A stretch of DNA of 64,000 nt. Source: Phytophthora hibernalis. Lineage: Eukaryota; Oomycota; Peronosporomycetes; Peronosporales; Peronosporaceae. The stretch is from positions 558,001 to 622,000 of the forward strand of contig JAAKBF010000056.1 in the NCBI GenBank assembly GCA_012656075.1, given 5' to 3'. Below the pieces are notes generated by a model. That model had not been told where the DNA came from. It ran no database searches and was given only the letters and a program-made list of their open reading frames with translations. Made by a program: the position numbers and the translations under genes. Below, piece by piece: positions 1-11,149 of the stretch. Numbering within the stretch: the stretch's first letter is position 1; every line of letters starts with the position of its first letter.

Positions 1-14
1 TGCAGGCCCTGCCC

Positions 15-694
15 GTGTTTTCGTCGCCTTCCTCGCAGTCCGAGGCGCGGCCACCGTTGATGTGGCTGGGGGATTATGCTGCGTGGTCGCTGCTGGACGT
101 CGTCGAAGAGGGTTGGTTGCAGCGGACCGGGACGCGCCGAGCGCAACTGCCGATGCTAAGGCGGATCTGGTGGTGGCGGCATCGTTGTCCACGACGAGCT
201 TCGTCTTCTTGCGCCGTGCCTCGGCCAGCACCTCGGCGGTCAGTTTCCGTTTCGCAATGCGGGGCTGGCCCGCCTCTGGCCAGTGGGGGCTGGGACCGGC
301 GCTGGCGTCGGCGCGGAGCCTGGCGTGCCAGCGACCGAGGCTGGGGACACCTCGGTGGCTGGAGTCATCGTCGCCACACTGGCCGGGTTGACAGTGGCTC
401 CGATGACAGGCGCCAGCCCGGCCGCTGCGGGGCGGGTCTTGCAGCTGCCAGTGGCGCTGCTGGTACGGCGGCAACACCCTCTACACTGGTGGTGGGGTCG
501 CTGGACGACGGAGGCGGCGGTGAAGGGTTCATGGTGGCACAGGGCTGGGTCGAAGGTTGCTGAAGGTCGAGACTCGAAAGTCGTTGTTGTGCTCGGGGTG
601 AAGACGCGAACTGAGCTCTCTGATCCGGCACGGGCGGTTGAGCTCGTCTCCGTCGGCGTCTGGTCACTCCCAAATCTGGAAAACTAAGTTTCAC
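15..694 (-). pseudogene. GC-rich Pro/Ala/Ser-rich coding remnant, possibly retroelement gag
   Basis: The minus strand carries a 109-codon frame (694 down to 365) rich in Pro, Ala, Ser and Arg. Coding-like sequence appears to continue in a second frame towards position 1, with a basic stretch RKKTKLVVDNDAA. GC content is far above the AT-rich DNA that follows from about 700. A Pro/Ser-rich start of this kind fits the gag end of an LTR retrotransposon, but no protease, reverse transcriptase or LTR is visible, so that is inference. It could also be the end of a host gene lying mostly outside the window. Confidence 0.25.
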
Positions 695-699
695 TACCT

Positions 700-1490
700 G
701 AAACTCCCAATTATAGTTTTCAAGCTGATTACGGTTCTCCCTTTGCCGGTCTGCTCGCTTGAGATTTCTCGACCTTTCAAGATCAAATGTGTTGACTCAA
801 ACAAAAGATCGCGTTGCGAACTGGTACTGTACATTTACAGATTAACAGCACAAATGGCGGCAACCGGTACTCGAGATCGAGAGGAACATGCTGATCACTG
901 CAAATAGAACAGCAATTTACGTCGGGTCGAGCTGATTGGTACATGTAGAATGTGCTGCGGTATCCATATAACAGGGTGAGCAAGACCCGTCATGAAAGGC
1001 ATGTTCTGGTACATCATAAGCAAGGCTCGAACAACTTCAAATGGTACACATTGCGATCCACTATTTTTGTGAGCTTCGGCGCGTGGGGTTCTTAGCGACT
1101 AATAAGTGGTGATGTCGCTCGTGGGACCATGACCTTGGTTAAGTTGTGTACAGTGAACGAAATGCTCTGGGCGATTGGCATAACCCGAAAGTACCAAAGT
1201 AGTGAACTCGTGCGGAGAGGGATCAGCGACGTCGGACTTCATTATCCGCTCGCGGCTCGGATTCACAAGTTTCATAACGGAATGCCTTGTTGCTTCAGCC
1301 ATTGATATGACGGTGGAGGGCAAGACGAACAGGCATCTTTCGGAAATTGTTTGTTGAAATACTTTTCCTTTGCCAAACGCAGACCGAACGACAAAATATA
1401 CTTTAGCATTGCATCCCCTGCAATATCTTTATAGGATAGCAGTACCTTTAGAACGTACCGGTACAGCCCAAATCGGATTAATTCGTGTCA
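700..1490. other. Gene-free stretch
   Basis: No convincing coding region is seen. The only recognisable item is a 25-bp fragment of the MITE family found elsewhere in the window (725-749). Short frames on both strands match no family I know. Confidence 0.4.
725..749 (+). repeat. MITE terminal fragment
   Basis: The 25 bases equal the right-end segment of the MITE copies at 12848-13009 and 60417-60579 (key word GGTTCTCCCTTTGCCGG). The final GAACTCTG of the terminus is missing, so this is a truncated end. Confidence 0.5.
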
Positions 1491-1493
1491 GCA

Positions 1494-1543
1494 ACTGAAG
1501 CCGGTAACAGAAGCCAATAACTGAAGCCGGTACCTGAAGCCGA
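1494..1543 (+). repeat. Short degenerate tandem repeat, core CTGAAGCCGGTA
   Basis: Four imperfect copies of a 12-17 base unit built on (A/C)TGAAGCC lie head to tail, with ACCGGT words on both sides. No coding role is apparent. Confidence 0.5.
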
Positions 1544-1577
1544 TCGGGTCATGTCAAGCTACACCGGTCGGGTCAAT

Positions 1578-2194
1578 CTAAACAACGGGTTTGGAGTTCT
1601 GATGAGGAGGGCAATACCGGTATATAGATTCTAGAGTCAAAACATACGGACGTGGGGAGTTGATCGACGAGCAGCCGCCCACCGTCTTGCTGAACCTCAT
1701 GTAGGCATCCGAGATCCAGTCCACGCGATATTGCTCGTTTTCCGGGTTGTACATGATAAGGTCGTACTCTGCTGGGATGTCAAACTTGGTGAGTCCGTTT
1801 CCTTTAGCGTAGTCGGGTGCGTCAGAGATCACGGGTAGAGTCTCGATTAATCTCTACCACGGGTAATCGCGTCCGTTGTGACGCAACGCGATGGCATATT
1901 CATTTCCAATTCGACCGTCTCGACTCCAAGTCGTCGGTATTCCTCCGCACAGGTCAACCAAACACCTTCAACCAGAGCCATGCGTGCAGTCGATCGTTGT
2001 CTATGGGTGCATCGCTGGCCTACAGTGCAATCGACTTGGTGACCAGTGCCCAAACGTTCGATGTCGTCATGGTTGGGAGCGGACCTGGGGGTCTAGTGTC
2101 GGCCGAGTACTTGTCACGAGACCCGAACGTGTCAGTGTTGATCCTCGAAGCCGGCCCAATATCAATGGCAGCAACCGGCGGCGGTGGGGTCTGA
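1578..2194. pseudogene. GMC oxidoreductase, N-terminal region split by an inversion
   Basis: Two pieces of one flavoenzyme lie in opposite orientation. On the plus strand (about 2002-2194) is the FAD-binding Rossmann start, with VVMVGSGPGG and the ribose-binding acidic LILEAG. On the minus strand (1832-1578) is the next conserved block of the same family, containing VGGCSSIN preceded by a DIPAEYD segment. In an intact glucose-methanol-choline oxidoreductase these blocks are collinear and about 40-60 residues apart. An inversion with a breakpoint near 1835-2000 or 2165 has therefore cut the gene, and the remaining ~450 residues are absent. This is a dead remnant. Confidence 0.7.
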
Positions 2195-2436
2195 ACATAC
2201 AAAATGTCGTTTCACTGCAGAATACATATCTCGACGTTGTCTGAAGTTATCTATCACCCTTTTAATAAAGAGAGTGAGTATTGTGACAACCTGGACAGTG
2301 GTACAATAGTATCAGAACAAGCAAGGAACGTTCCGGGCCCTAACCTGAACCTGAACGGATGCCAGCATATACGGCAGTATACATGTCCGTGTGAGCCACC
2401 CAAAAGGGGGATTTTGAGAAAGCAAACCTGCCGAGA

Positions 2437-2938
2437 ATGGAGCGTCCGCTGCGTCCGCGAAAGCGGTCGTCCTTGACCGCCGGCTACGACGACGGGGGCG
2501 ACGATCACGTCTCATGCGACGATGAAGACCAAGAATCAGACGCCAGCTGGGAAGCCGAGTCGGAGGGAGAAAAGGTCTCTAGCGAGTCAGGTGGCTCCAG
2601 TTGGTGCATGGGAGACTAAAGCGAAGCTTCCAGGGCCGGAAGTAGGTCGAGTGAGGGTCCTGGTGCCGACGAATGCCACGAAGTGCGGTGCCCTGACCTC
2701 TCGAGCAAACACAATTTGTGTCGTGGGAAGATTTTCACGCATATCTGGACATCTATCAGAAGCAGACGTTCCAGCTAAGTTCGAAGGTGATGTTTCCTAT
2801 GTTGGTGTGTATTATCTCACCCTTGTCGCTACAGATATTTCGCAAACGATCTTCCAAAGCGTCGCAGACCGAAACAAGACAATTAAATCAGCTCAGAGGT
2901 CGTCATCGGCGCTGATCCCAGCCGAGTGGGTCACGTAG
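2437..2938 (+). pseudogene. Transposase N-terminal fragment (MULE/FAR1-like)
   Basis: Frames here give an acidic start and then, across two frames, SWEDFHAYLDIYQKQTFQ followed by FRKRSSKASQ. This resembles the N-terminus of oomycete Mutator/FAR1-type transposases (Trp-x-x-Phe...Tyr...Thr-Phe-Gln, then a basic stretch). A GT-AG segment between the two halves could be an intron (about 2789-2840). The fragment stops where the Helitron relic begins on the other strand. Family assignment is from motif memory and is tentative. Confidence 0.35.
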
Positions 2939-5126
2939 GGTGGCATATTCCTCAACAGACTTACAAAATGTGCTAGCTCCATCACCAGCCAGGATTTCAT
3001 CAACTGCTGCAGAGTTCGAAGGACCATCTCGCAACCAGATTAAAAAGTGAACATGTAAATTGCCGCGGCATTGGGTCTCCATGCCAAAGTAAGCCTCCAC
3101 CTTGCCGAATAATCCTTGCTGGTTCATAGTTATTTTGCTTTTAATGTCGATCCCCAGAGCAAATTGAATGAACGCATCCACCTGCCGCATGAATAATCGT
3201 GCCGATGCGCAGTCATTTCGTAGACTTGCTTCACGTACCTCAGCCTTTGAAGGCATTTTTGCCTTGAGGGCATCAAACAACGTCGCAACCGAGAAACGTC
3301 CAGTATAATGAGCCATTGCAAAGGAGTTATCTGTGTTTGGCGTCATAGTGACGAACAAAGCTGGTTGTCCAAAGCGAGCTTGATATGAAAATGCTTTTTG
3401 GCGACATTGCGCACGCTCAGCATTGCTTCCCACACAGCACTAAAAGCAACTTCAACGCTCTTTAGAAAGCGAGCAGTAGTATCATCAGTACACTTGGATT
3501 GAGGCATGTACCCTTGCCTTCTTTGCTCGTTGGTAATGAGGACCTGGCTTAGCTCATCCACACCAATACTTTCGAGGCCGACGAATACTTGGGGAAAGCG
3601 TTTACACCTCGCAGAATTCTGCACGTACATATTTTGTAGAGCAATCCGATCAAAAGCCACTAATGCAAACAGTTCATCCTCCGCGAACTGCCGGCTGCTC
3701 CATGAAATGTAGTGCTTTATGGTCTCTTTCATGGAAACGGGAATTCTGCGCGATTCGCCTGGATGACCACGCCCAAAGGGAAAGAGATGCGGAAATAGTC
3801 TAGCAAACAAGTCTCCATTAGTGTCAGAAAAACAGTTAGACCGTCGGATCATAAATGATCTCTCTGTGGAAGTGACATTGCCAACTTCAGCAATTTTTGA
3901 ATTTTTCACGGGCAGACGCACACGATGTATCATCCATTAGCCCCACTCGCCGTTCCAAAACAATGCGCTCATCTTCCGGATCTACTTGCCACGTATGGGA
4001 TTGACCATAACGGTTTCAAGCTCAATTGATACCTCATCGTTAAGAACTTCGGATCTGTCTTCTACATAATCAACAAATTGACTATCAATGACTTCATCTG
4101 TAAATTCCATGTTCAGCACATCATCACTCGGTACGATTGGTTCATACAGCCGATTGAAGGCCTTGTAGAAGTTGAAAACGTCTTTAACTTGTTGATTCCG
4201 AACTCGATGCATTTTATTTACATTTGAAGCTTGTTCCCGTGTGAATTCCCCACCATAACTACACGATACGACGTAACATCTTTTACAGTCCGCGGTAGCA
4301 TCGAAACGGGGGCGCCAGGTGTGCAATCGAATGCAAGGCAGTGTGATCGAATACACCGGTGCTGTCCACCGCGCATTATGCGAGTAATCGCCGCCATACT
4401 TGCTAGTTGTGTCATAAACCGCTCGGGAAGAGTCAGACCCCGTAAATGCTTTGGCAAATGACCGATAAAAAGCCGTTGGCGATTGCAAATTTAGGCAGCA
4501 TTGCGCGTCTGATAGGTCCCATACAGGCAGAGCAAATACCCATCCAAGCACTCGGATAGCCGTCTTCATTGACGAACCAATGTATGCCTCGAGGCGATAC
4601 CAAATCATTTTCAAGTCCACCAATGTGGGGCGGGACACGACACGGCTCTGCGGGACGCTGAGGGATCGATTCATCAAGAACATCGAAAATGTCACGAAGC
4701 TTGTTTTTAAATCTCCAATCATTTCCATCCACGCGAACTATGTCTTTTGCAAGCACAAGTCGATCACAAAGGAAACAAACGCTTTCATCTAGTCCTTCTG
4801 TTCCCAATGCTTCGCGTAGATTGCGCATGCAATGAGCTTGATCGTCAACGCTAACAGGCATGAAAAATTGGCCGCGATCAGCTTCCTTCATTTTCTTACG
4901 AGCCCGACATTTTCGCTGTTTTTCTTCCCTTCTCTCTTGCAAAAGCAGCATCTAGATGCTGCAGTAAATCGTCACCATCCACTGATCTTCCTGGGTCACT
5001 TCTCTTCCTCATTCCTGCGTGCATCTTCTTGGCGCTCGTGCAACTATTGAATCGCCTCTCGGCGGACTCGCCAGATGATCTACGAACAACACTGCAATCT
5101 TTACCGACTACCCGAAGCCTACGCAC
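2903..5126 (-). pseudogene. Helitron Rep/helicase N-terminal region, frame-broken
   Basis: Reading on the minus strand from 5126: a basic, repeat-derived N-terminus; a Cys-containing DUF6570-like region (4951-4433, then 4728-3982) with paired cysteines; a segment with FARLFPHLFPFGRGHPGE (3933-3343); and a Rep-type domain (3433-2903) with LFVTMTPN and the paired-His motif HVHFLIWL. These blocks and their order are typical of rolling-circle Helitron proteins. The RecD-like helicase half is missing, and at least four frame changes occur (near 4951, 4433-4728, 3933-3982, 3343-3433). It cannot encode a working transposase. Confidence 0.75.
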
Positions 5127-5530
5127 AACAAACGCTGTCGGTCAGTAGGGCAGCACAATGCATAACTTGATGATGGCCTCGTCGTACCTCGGTGACGCTG
5201 AAGACGCGGCTCCACGACACTTGAATAGCCTCTCGTTGGGCTCACTTGAATCGCCTCGTGTTGGGCTCACCGAATGATCTGCGATCAGCGCGGCCACATC
5301 CACCGAATGATTGAAGCCAACGCACAACTAACGCAGGCGCTTAGTAGGGCAGCACAATACACAGCTTGATGCTGTACACATCGTACCTGATGAGGCTGGG
5401 GACGCGCATGCACGGCGAGCGAATTGCCTCTTGTTGGGATCACCGGATGCTCTGCGTACAGCACGCTAAAGCAGCACAGCTTGATGCTGGGCTCGTCGTA
5501 CCTGCTGACGCTTCTGACGACGAAGACACC
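5050..5530 (-). repeat. Diverged tandem repeat beside the Helitron relic
   Basis: About two and a half units of roughly 190 bp run from 5050. Each has a GGCAGCACA...CTTGATG...TCGTACCT block and a second block resembling TTGGG(C/A)TCACC(G)GATG. The pattern repeats near 5150/5349/5472 and near 5052/5228/5427. Minus-strand translation gives related Arg/Ser-rich peptides, so it may be an internal amino-acid repeat of the Helitron N-terminus. Confidence 0.5.
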
Positions 5531-5639
5531 ATACACGACGTGTACGTCACGCTCGAGCATTTAGTACCATACCACCACCTCGTGCATTCGAGAGATCCCA
5601 GCATTGCTTACCGTGCGGGCTAAGAGGCTGCGAATTGGC

Positions 5640-5969
5640 GACTGAGACTTGTCATTGACCTCGCTCGGGGCTTTGCGTCTACTTTCTCACAGAAATGTCG
5701 GTCCTCTTTCCATTCATCCACAGAGCAATGCACTTGTATGGAGCTGACTGCTCGTCCATCCGTCCACTCAGCTACTTTCAGGAAAAAGTTGCCGTTGAAG
5801 TTGAACCAAGATGATGTGGCGCACCTCCATTTACGTAGTGTGTGTGGGGCGCATGGCCTCGCTCGCCCAAATGATTTGACGTTTGTATGGGTTTGAGACT
5901 CATTTGATTTTTGTATTGCAATACCTCGAGTACCGGTACGAAAAGGGTATGGTGACATCAAACGGGGTA
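5640..5969. other. Spacer left of the pogo element
   Basis: A 131-codon minus-strand frame (6015-5620) crosses the pogo terminus and has no recognisable motif. I treat it as chance; nothing else is seen here. Confidence 0.35.
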
Positions 5970-7704
5970 CAGACAACGACGGATAAATCCGACATGACTT
6001 AGCGGTATCCTCCATAGTGTACGGATCCAGACAAAAAAATCCGACGGTTTTTAAATAAGCGTATTATTGGCTGAAATTAAAGGTGCAAGCACAAAAACAA
6101 ATCAATAACCGTATAGTTGGGTAGAAAAGAATCTTTCGATTAAACTGTTATCTCGGGATGGTGGGGAATTGCTTTCTTGAAGCTACGGATAACTGTTTTC
6201 TTTTGATGGCCTTCCACGCGGCAATCGTAGACTTTATAGCGCGGAGGCGTTTTCCTTAGCGGTACCACCTGTGCGTCTGCCAGCACTGTTACGAACTTTA
6301 GCTTTTAGAGGTCCCATGACACCGACATCAAGCGGTTGACAAACCGCTGTACTGTTTGGTGGCAATGGGACCGCAGTAGCATTTGCCTCCTCCGCCACAA
6401 TCCGCTGTCCTTCTTCTGACACATGACACTCAAAGTTGTCAAGAAGAAGAACAGCGGGGCCATCTATTTCAAATTTAAGTAATTTTTCAACGTAAAGTTT
6501 CCAAACCCTCGCATCCATCCAAGCGTTTTCTTGCACAGCGTAGAAGTGTCCGTCCGGATACTGCATCTTGTTCAATCCTGCCCCCTGGAACACCTCGGAT
6601 GATGAAAAGAATCGGCATTTTGCGACCTGAAAATATCAAAAAAATTAAATATGAGAAAATTTTCAATAAAATATCAAATAAATCACAATATTTACCGTCA
6701 TCGCGTACAGTGAGCACAGCAGTCATGCGACCTGCGTGCTTGTTTGCCCCCAGAGTTCGCGCTGCATCCTTTCGCCCCTTTCCTGCCCAGGACTTGGTTG
6801 GTGGCATATCAAACATGATCGCTGTTTCATCGACGTTTAGTATGCCACCGCCTTCGAAATCCTTGTACTTGTCCCAAAATTCGATAGCGAAGCGTGCCCG
6901 GGTCTCCTCCAGCTCTTCCGTCGTCTTTTTGGCAGCCTGCGGCTTTTGCGAGGAAAATCCGTACCTTTATTCAAAATAAAACATTAAGTAAATGGTCAAA
7001 TTTTCATAATACACAATATTTTGCAAATATACATACATGCTGTTACCGATTGGCAATGCGCTGGACCATACGCTCGAGTGCGAGCTCGCCGCTTTCCTTC
7101 CCAGAGAGGTATGCCTTCATCCAGTCTGGATAGAGCTTGTGCATGAACTCTATCATGCCAGAAGTAGACAACACCTGTACATTTAAGATGAAAATGTTAG
7201 TTAGTTTCATTAGTATACAAATACGAAGTATAACACGCACCGCTTCACTCCGCCTCACATCTTTCATGTAAGTGACTAGGTCAGGGACGCCAGGAAAAGT
7301 TCTTTGCGCCCCTGTCCTTTGAGCGTCTTCGACATAGCGCTGCCCTTGAAGCTAAAAATGCCGTCGGCTTGTTTCTTCCAATCGTAGAGGGTGCCGCGAG
7401 CGATGCCGAGCTGCTCCGAAGCCTCCCGCACGCCGTGCTACTCCACTACGCTTAACGCTTGTCGCTTCTTTTTAATAGTGAAGCTGCGCTCGGCGCGTAT
7501 CATAATGCAAAATGAGCCTTGTTTTAGCTTTGCGGGAGGAGATTTTAACAGGAGCCATTCATTTTTTGGTTCTGTAATTGGTGTAAAAAGTGGATTATGT
7601 TAAGCTGATTGGATAAAACCCGCGATGAGTTTACTATGGGTGCCTGGTTATTACCCACTAAATGTCAGATTTTTTGGTCGGTCGGATTTATCCGTCGTTG
7701 TCTG
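5970..7704. mobile_element. pogo-like (Tc1/mariner superfamily) DNA transposon, complete but decayed
   Basis: The ends are perfect 24-bp inverted repeats (5970-5993 and 7681-7704, starting CAGACAACGACGG), each abutting a TA dinucleotide (5968-5969 and 7705-7706) as expected for the TA target duplication of this superfamily. A second weaker inverted block (AAAAAATCCGAC / GTCAGATTTTTT type) lies just inside. Total length 1735 bp. The internal gene is on the minus strand and is broken, so the element cannot move by itself. Perfect termini with a damaged gene suggest recent mobility in trans or a young insertion. Confidence 0.85.
6140..7503 (-). pseudogene. pogo-like DDE transposase, broken
   Basis: The chain starts at ATG 7503 with a basic, HTH-type N-terminus (IARGTLYDWKKQADG). 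It continues through NVDETAIMFDMP (first catalytic Asp), then LLLDNFECH (second Asp) and PPNSTAVCQPLDVGVMGPLK (third acidic position), ending near 6140. AT-rich GT-AG introns interrupt it at about 7185-7240, 6970-7045 and 6635-6695. Breaks seen: a TAG stop about 20 codons in, a one-base shift near 7300, another near 6565, and further shifts near 6235 and 6190. The order of motifs is standard for pogo/Tigger DDE_1 enzymes. Confidence 0.8.
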
Positions 7705-7758
7705 TATTAATAATCCACTCCGTTACGAACTGCCAACAGTGATACCGGTATCTTACGC

Positions 7759-8199
7759 CCATTACTCTTGTGGAAACTAACATGTTAGCTAAAAATACTA
7801 CACTCTAACTGTTATCTAGCACGTATTAATACATCGGATGTTGGCATAGCAAAGCACAAGTGTCCGTTTTCTGTCCATTGATACACGAATAAATCCTGCG
7901 GAAATGGCCCACTTCCTATAGCCGACATTTCTTTTTGGTGAAAGGAGAGTACAAAAGGGGAAAGTTGGTGAAAGTGCACTATAGCTGGGATCAAGTATGT
8001 TTAAGAACATGTGCGTTGGGTGAAACGTTTTAGGTTTGAGCCTTTACGGTTTCTGGTGCCTGCTACACTCAGCCCTGAATTCGAACGCAGCAAAAACCTG
8101 TTTCCTTCTCTACAGCATTTTCTAACCACGCTACCTCCTCTGCACTTCGACTCAGTCCAAGGCTTTGATAACCCCCGCCGCCACATTCTTGTCATACCA
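7759..8199. repeat. Duplicated effector 3' flank, copy 1
   Basis: About 441 bp matches 10710-11149 at roughly 98% by eye, differing at a handful of positions. It contains the last codons of effector 1 and about 390 bp downstream of its stop. The match ends abruptly inside the coding region, where the two effectors diverge. Confidence 0.85.
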
Positions 8200-8641
8200 A
8201 GCTTTGTAGACGGCGACACCATTATCGGCTCCCCACCATCTCGTATATTCGATTTTGAGGCTGGCCGGTGTTTCTCCCATTTTGTACAAATTCATGGCCT
8301 TGGTCTCGACTAAGTCGTTCAGTCGTTTTCGCATAGCAGCAGACATTCCGTCTTTTAGTTTCCCCACGGAAGCCTTCATGCTGTCCAAAATACTTGCTAT
8401 GGAGAACGCTCTTTCATCGTCATTCTCCCCATGTACAACTCGTCATCGTCTGTGGCATCGTCGTTAGCACGGATGCGTAGGCTTCTTTACCGTCGGTGAC
8501 ATATTCAGGAAATAGTGCACGGACTGCCTCCGCAGAGGCTTCGATTGCTTCCAACTTCGAGGTCTTCGTGGAATCAGCCGCGTCGATGGTTGCTAGGAAG
8601 GTGACCAATACCACGAGCAAAACGCACAACAACAGACGCAT
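8152..8641 (-). pseudogene. RXLR-type secreted effector 1, frame-broken
   Basis: From ATG 8641 there is a clear signal peptide (MRLLLCVLLVVLVTFLAT, then a small-residue cleavage region). The frame runs to about 8420 and ends without an RXLR motif. The C-terminal module (8388-8152) is in another frame and begins just after a DDER sequence, the expected EER position. Its end, WYDKNVAAGVIKALD, equals that of effectors 2 and 3. At least two small indels between about 8400 and 8480 therefore separate secretion signal and effector domain. RXLR proteins are oomycete virulence proteins moved into plant cells; as read here this copy could not make one. Confidence 0.75.
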
Positions 8642-8695
8642 GGCTGTATTATCAGTGTACGAATGGTTGGTCGAAAGGTGTTGGTTCGGGAAACT

Positions 8696-8712
8696 CGATT
8701 GAGAAATGATCC
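8696..8712 (-). promoter_or_regulatory. Oomycete Inr-like core promoter of effector 1
   Basis: On the minus strand the sequence reads GATCATTTCTCAATCG, close to the oomycete initiator consensus (GCTCATTYYNCAWTTT), about 60 bp before the ATG. The same word sits at the same distance in effectors 2 and 3. Confidence 0.6.
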
Positions 8713-9135
8713 AGTGCGGAGATCCGTGTCTCCTCGATCAAGTGGCGGTACAGCATATTGATGCAGTCGGCAGGAAGGCATCCAGAGAGGGGAGGGGTGA
8801 AATGCAAAACAACGGAGGCGAGCTCCTTCAAAGCAGGAGCGCAGTGGTGGCCTTGATGGAGGAAACCCCATGATAGGTGACGTACCTACAGTACCCTCAT
8901 CCTCGGGTACGACCAAATGGCGATTACGAACAGATCCTGACCATTTCCGACAAGGTAAACATTTTCGATATCAAGAGGGGTTTCCGCACTCAGAGCCTTG
9001 CGGCCCGTCCCTGAGCTTGTGTATTAATAGCTGGCTGAGCCCTTCTTCCAGTAAAGCAGAGGTCGTTGGGCAGCCGTGCGGGTCATGTAGGATAATTGTA
9101 GAGCGCTAGAAGGTAATTACATGTACATGTATATG
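8713..9135. other. Effector 1 upstream region
   Basis: The first ~120 bp resembles the region upstream of effectors 2 and 3. Beyond it I see no gene; frames are short and without known motifs. Confidence 0.4.
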
Positions 9136-9363
9136 GAGACAAAGTAAGACAATCCAAACATCCCATCTCAAGCTCATCAAGCTCATCCCATCACGACAGG
9201 AGACTCTGGATCTCATTGTAATCGACATTTGGCCGGATCATCTCGGAATCTCCGAGTCGGATTGGTATTTAATACATGTAATCGAAATGTTCACGCGATT
9301 GAACTCAACAGGTGTCATGCGTCGAAAGTACACATGCGCATTATTATTAATAATACCGGTAAG
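9136..9363 (+). repeat. 228-bp inverted repeat, left arm (integrase-like fragment)
   Basis: By eye identical to the reverse complement of 14572-14799. Read on the plus strand it encodes the integrase-like segment DLIVIDIWPDHL...EMFTRLNS also found at 14560-14990. It ends in an ACCGGTAAG word. Confidence 0.9.
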
Positions 9364-9511
9364 GATGAGGAAGACGGATATTAAGATCGTACACAGGTGA
9401 GAAAGACGGACACCATCACGGGCTTGCGCTCCCTGCTTTCAAGCAAACCCCGCCCTCCACCCCGGCTTACGGTGCATGCATCGTCACTTGATGGAGACCG
9501 GCACGGGTCGG

Positions 9512-9527
9512 GTCATTTCTCAATTCA
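9512..9527 (+). promoter_or_regulatory. Oomycete Inr-like core promoter of effector 2
   Basis: GTCATTTCTCAATTCA matches the oomycete initiator consensus well and lies about 55 bp upstream of the expected start codon of effector 2. It is shared with effectors 1 and 3. Confidence 0.65.
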
Positions 9528-9581
9528 CTCTCCCGAACCAGCACCACTCGACCAACTTTTCGTACGCTTTCAGCTACAGTC

Positions 9582-10075
9582 ATACGTCTGCTGCTGTGGG
9601 TTTTGCTCGTGACTTTGGTCACCCTCCTCACAAGCACCGACGCGGCTTCGTCCAAGATTGCAAACGCTGACACGACCTCGAGCTCGGGATCAATCGAGGC
9701 CCCGTGACAACAGCCCGTGCACTATCTCCTGCCGACGGTAACAGAAGCCTAAGCGCCCGTGATAACGACGATGTCATAGACGATGAGGACGGCGACGAGC
9801 CCATTACTGATGAAGAAAGAACGATCTTGGTATCAAGCATATCGGATAGAATGAGGGCTTCCGTGGCGAAATTGGAAAACAGTATATCTGCTGCTCTGAT
9901 CAAACGGCTGTTCAAAGTCGGCGACGCCTTCGCCATGAAATTGTACAGACAGGGAGAAACGCCTGTCAGCTTCAGAGCCAAGAATTTCGGAGACAGAAAT
10001 AACATTGCTGTTCCTTTCTACAAAGAGTGGTATGACCATAACGTCGCGGCGGGGGTTATCAAAGCCTTGGACTGA
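9582..10075 (+). pseudogene. RXLR-type secreted effector 2, start codon lost
   Basis: This aligns along its whole length with effector 3, but the initiator is ATA (9582-9584) instead of ATG. A one-base loss near 9702 puts a stop after the signal peptide region. The downstream open frame (9704-10075) has a degenerate RXLR position (RSLS), a good EER (DEER), and the shared C-terminus NVAAGVIKALD. No ATG precedes the effector part in frame. It lies on the plus strand, opposite to effectors 1 and 3. Its 3' flank resembles theirs for about 130 bp but is more diverged. Loss of start, frame and RXLR together point to real decay. Confidence 0.75.
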
Positions 10076-10709
10076 GTGGAAGTTAAAAGGAGGTAGCGCG
10101 GTTCGAAAATGCTGAAGAGAAGGAAGCAGGTTTTCGCTGCGTTCGATTTTTGGGTTGAGCAGTGTAGCAGGCACCGGAAACCGTAAAGGCTCAAACCTAA
10201 ACATTTACCCAACGCACTTGCATCCATAAAAATCTTCTTTGGGGACCGAAACCTCGCCTGTACATCGTACAAGTGTGTGTTTAAATTTGGGCTAGAGAAA
10301 CGTTAGTAAAACCAAGTTTCTTTTTTGCTTTAGTCACGATTCTAGTAGTACTCCACTCACATGTTAGTGACACTAACATGCCTAAGGGAACTAGTTTTTG
10401 AATACGTAGTAGAAAACAGTAGCTTGCTATAATATTATTGTGTGAGTCTCCACATCCGCACGAACGATCTCCAGGAACTCTAATGTTAGTTGTACCACCC
10501 TCTTGAATAAGAAATGCTGCTATCATTTCCCGGTCACTAAATACATGTACATGCACACATTAATACATGTAAATTATGTAGATTGACTGTTCTTGATTTA
10601 TCTGGATATAGTTACTATAGATGCATGGCCTAAACCTTTCCCATTTAACGATCGTATGAGCTTGAACAACAAGGTACCGGTATTACCCCGAGCGCCTTCA
10701 CCTTCTCCA
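10076..10709. other. Effector 2 downstream spacer
   Basis: The first 130 bp is a diverged copy of the effector 3' flank. The rest is AT-rich with repeated ACATGTA and ATTAATAC words and no gene. Confidence 0.4.
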
Positions 10710-11149
10710 CCATTACTCTTGTGGAAACTAACATGTTAGCTAAAAATACTACACTCTAACTGTTATCTAGCACGTATTAATACATCGGATGTTGGCATAG
10801 CAAAGCACAAGTGTCCGTTTTCTGTCCATTGATACACGAATAAATCCTGCGGAAATGGCCCACTTCCTATAGCCGACATTACTTTTTGGTGAAAGGAGAG
10901 TACAAAAGGGGAAAGTTGGTGAAAGTGCACTATAGCTGGGATCAAGTATGTTAAGAACATGTGCGTTGGGTGAAACGTTTTAGGTTTGAGCCTTTACGGT
11001 TTCTGGTGCCTGCTACACTCAGCCCTATATTCGAACGCAGCAAAAACCTGTTTCCTTCTCTACAGCATTTTCTAACCACGCTACCTCCTCAGTACTTCGA
11101 CTCAGTCCAAGGCTTTGATAACCCCCGCCGCCACATTCTTGTCATACCA
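10710..11149. repeat. Duplicated effector 3' flank, copy 2
   Basis: Partner of 7759-8199. It covers the end of effector 3 and about 390 bp after its stop. Differences from copy 1 include a single-base indel in the AAGTATGTT(T)AAG run and a few substitutions. Confidence 0.85.

Noticed and set aside
5620..6015. 131-codon minus-strand frame
   Set aside because: It crosses the exact terminus and TA site of the pogo element and shows no known motif, so it is a chance frame.
9467..9673. Minus-strand frame opposite effector 2 start
   Set aside because: Antisense of the signal-peptide region, whose homology to effector 3 is on the plus strand.
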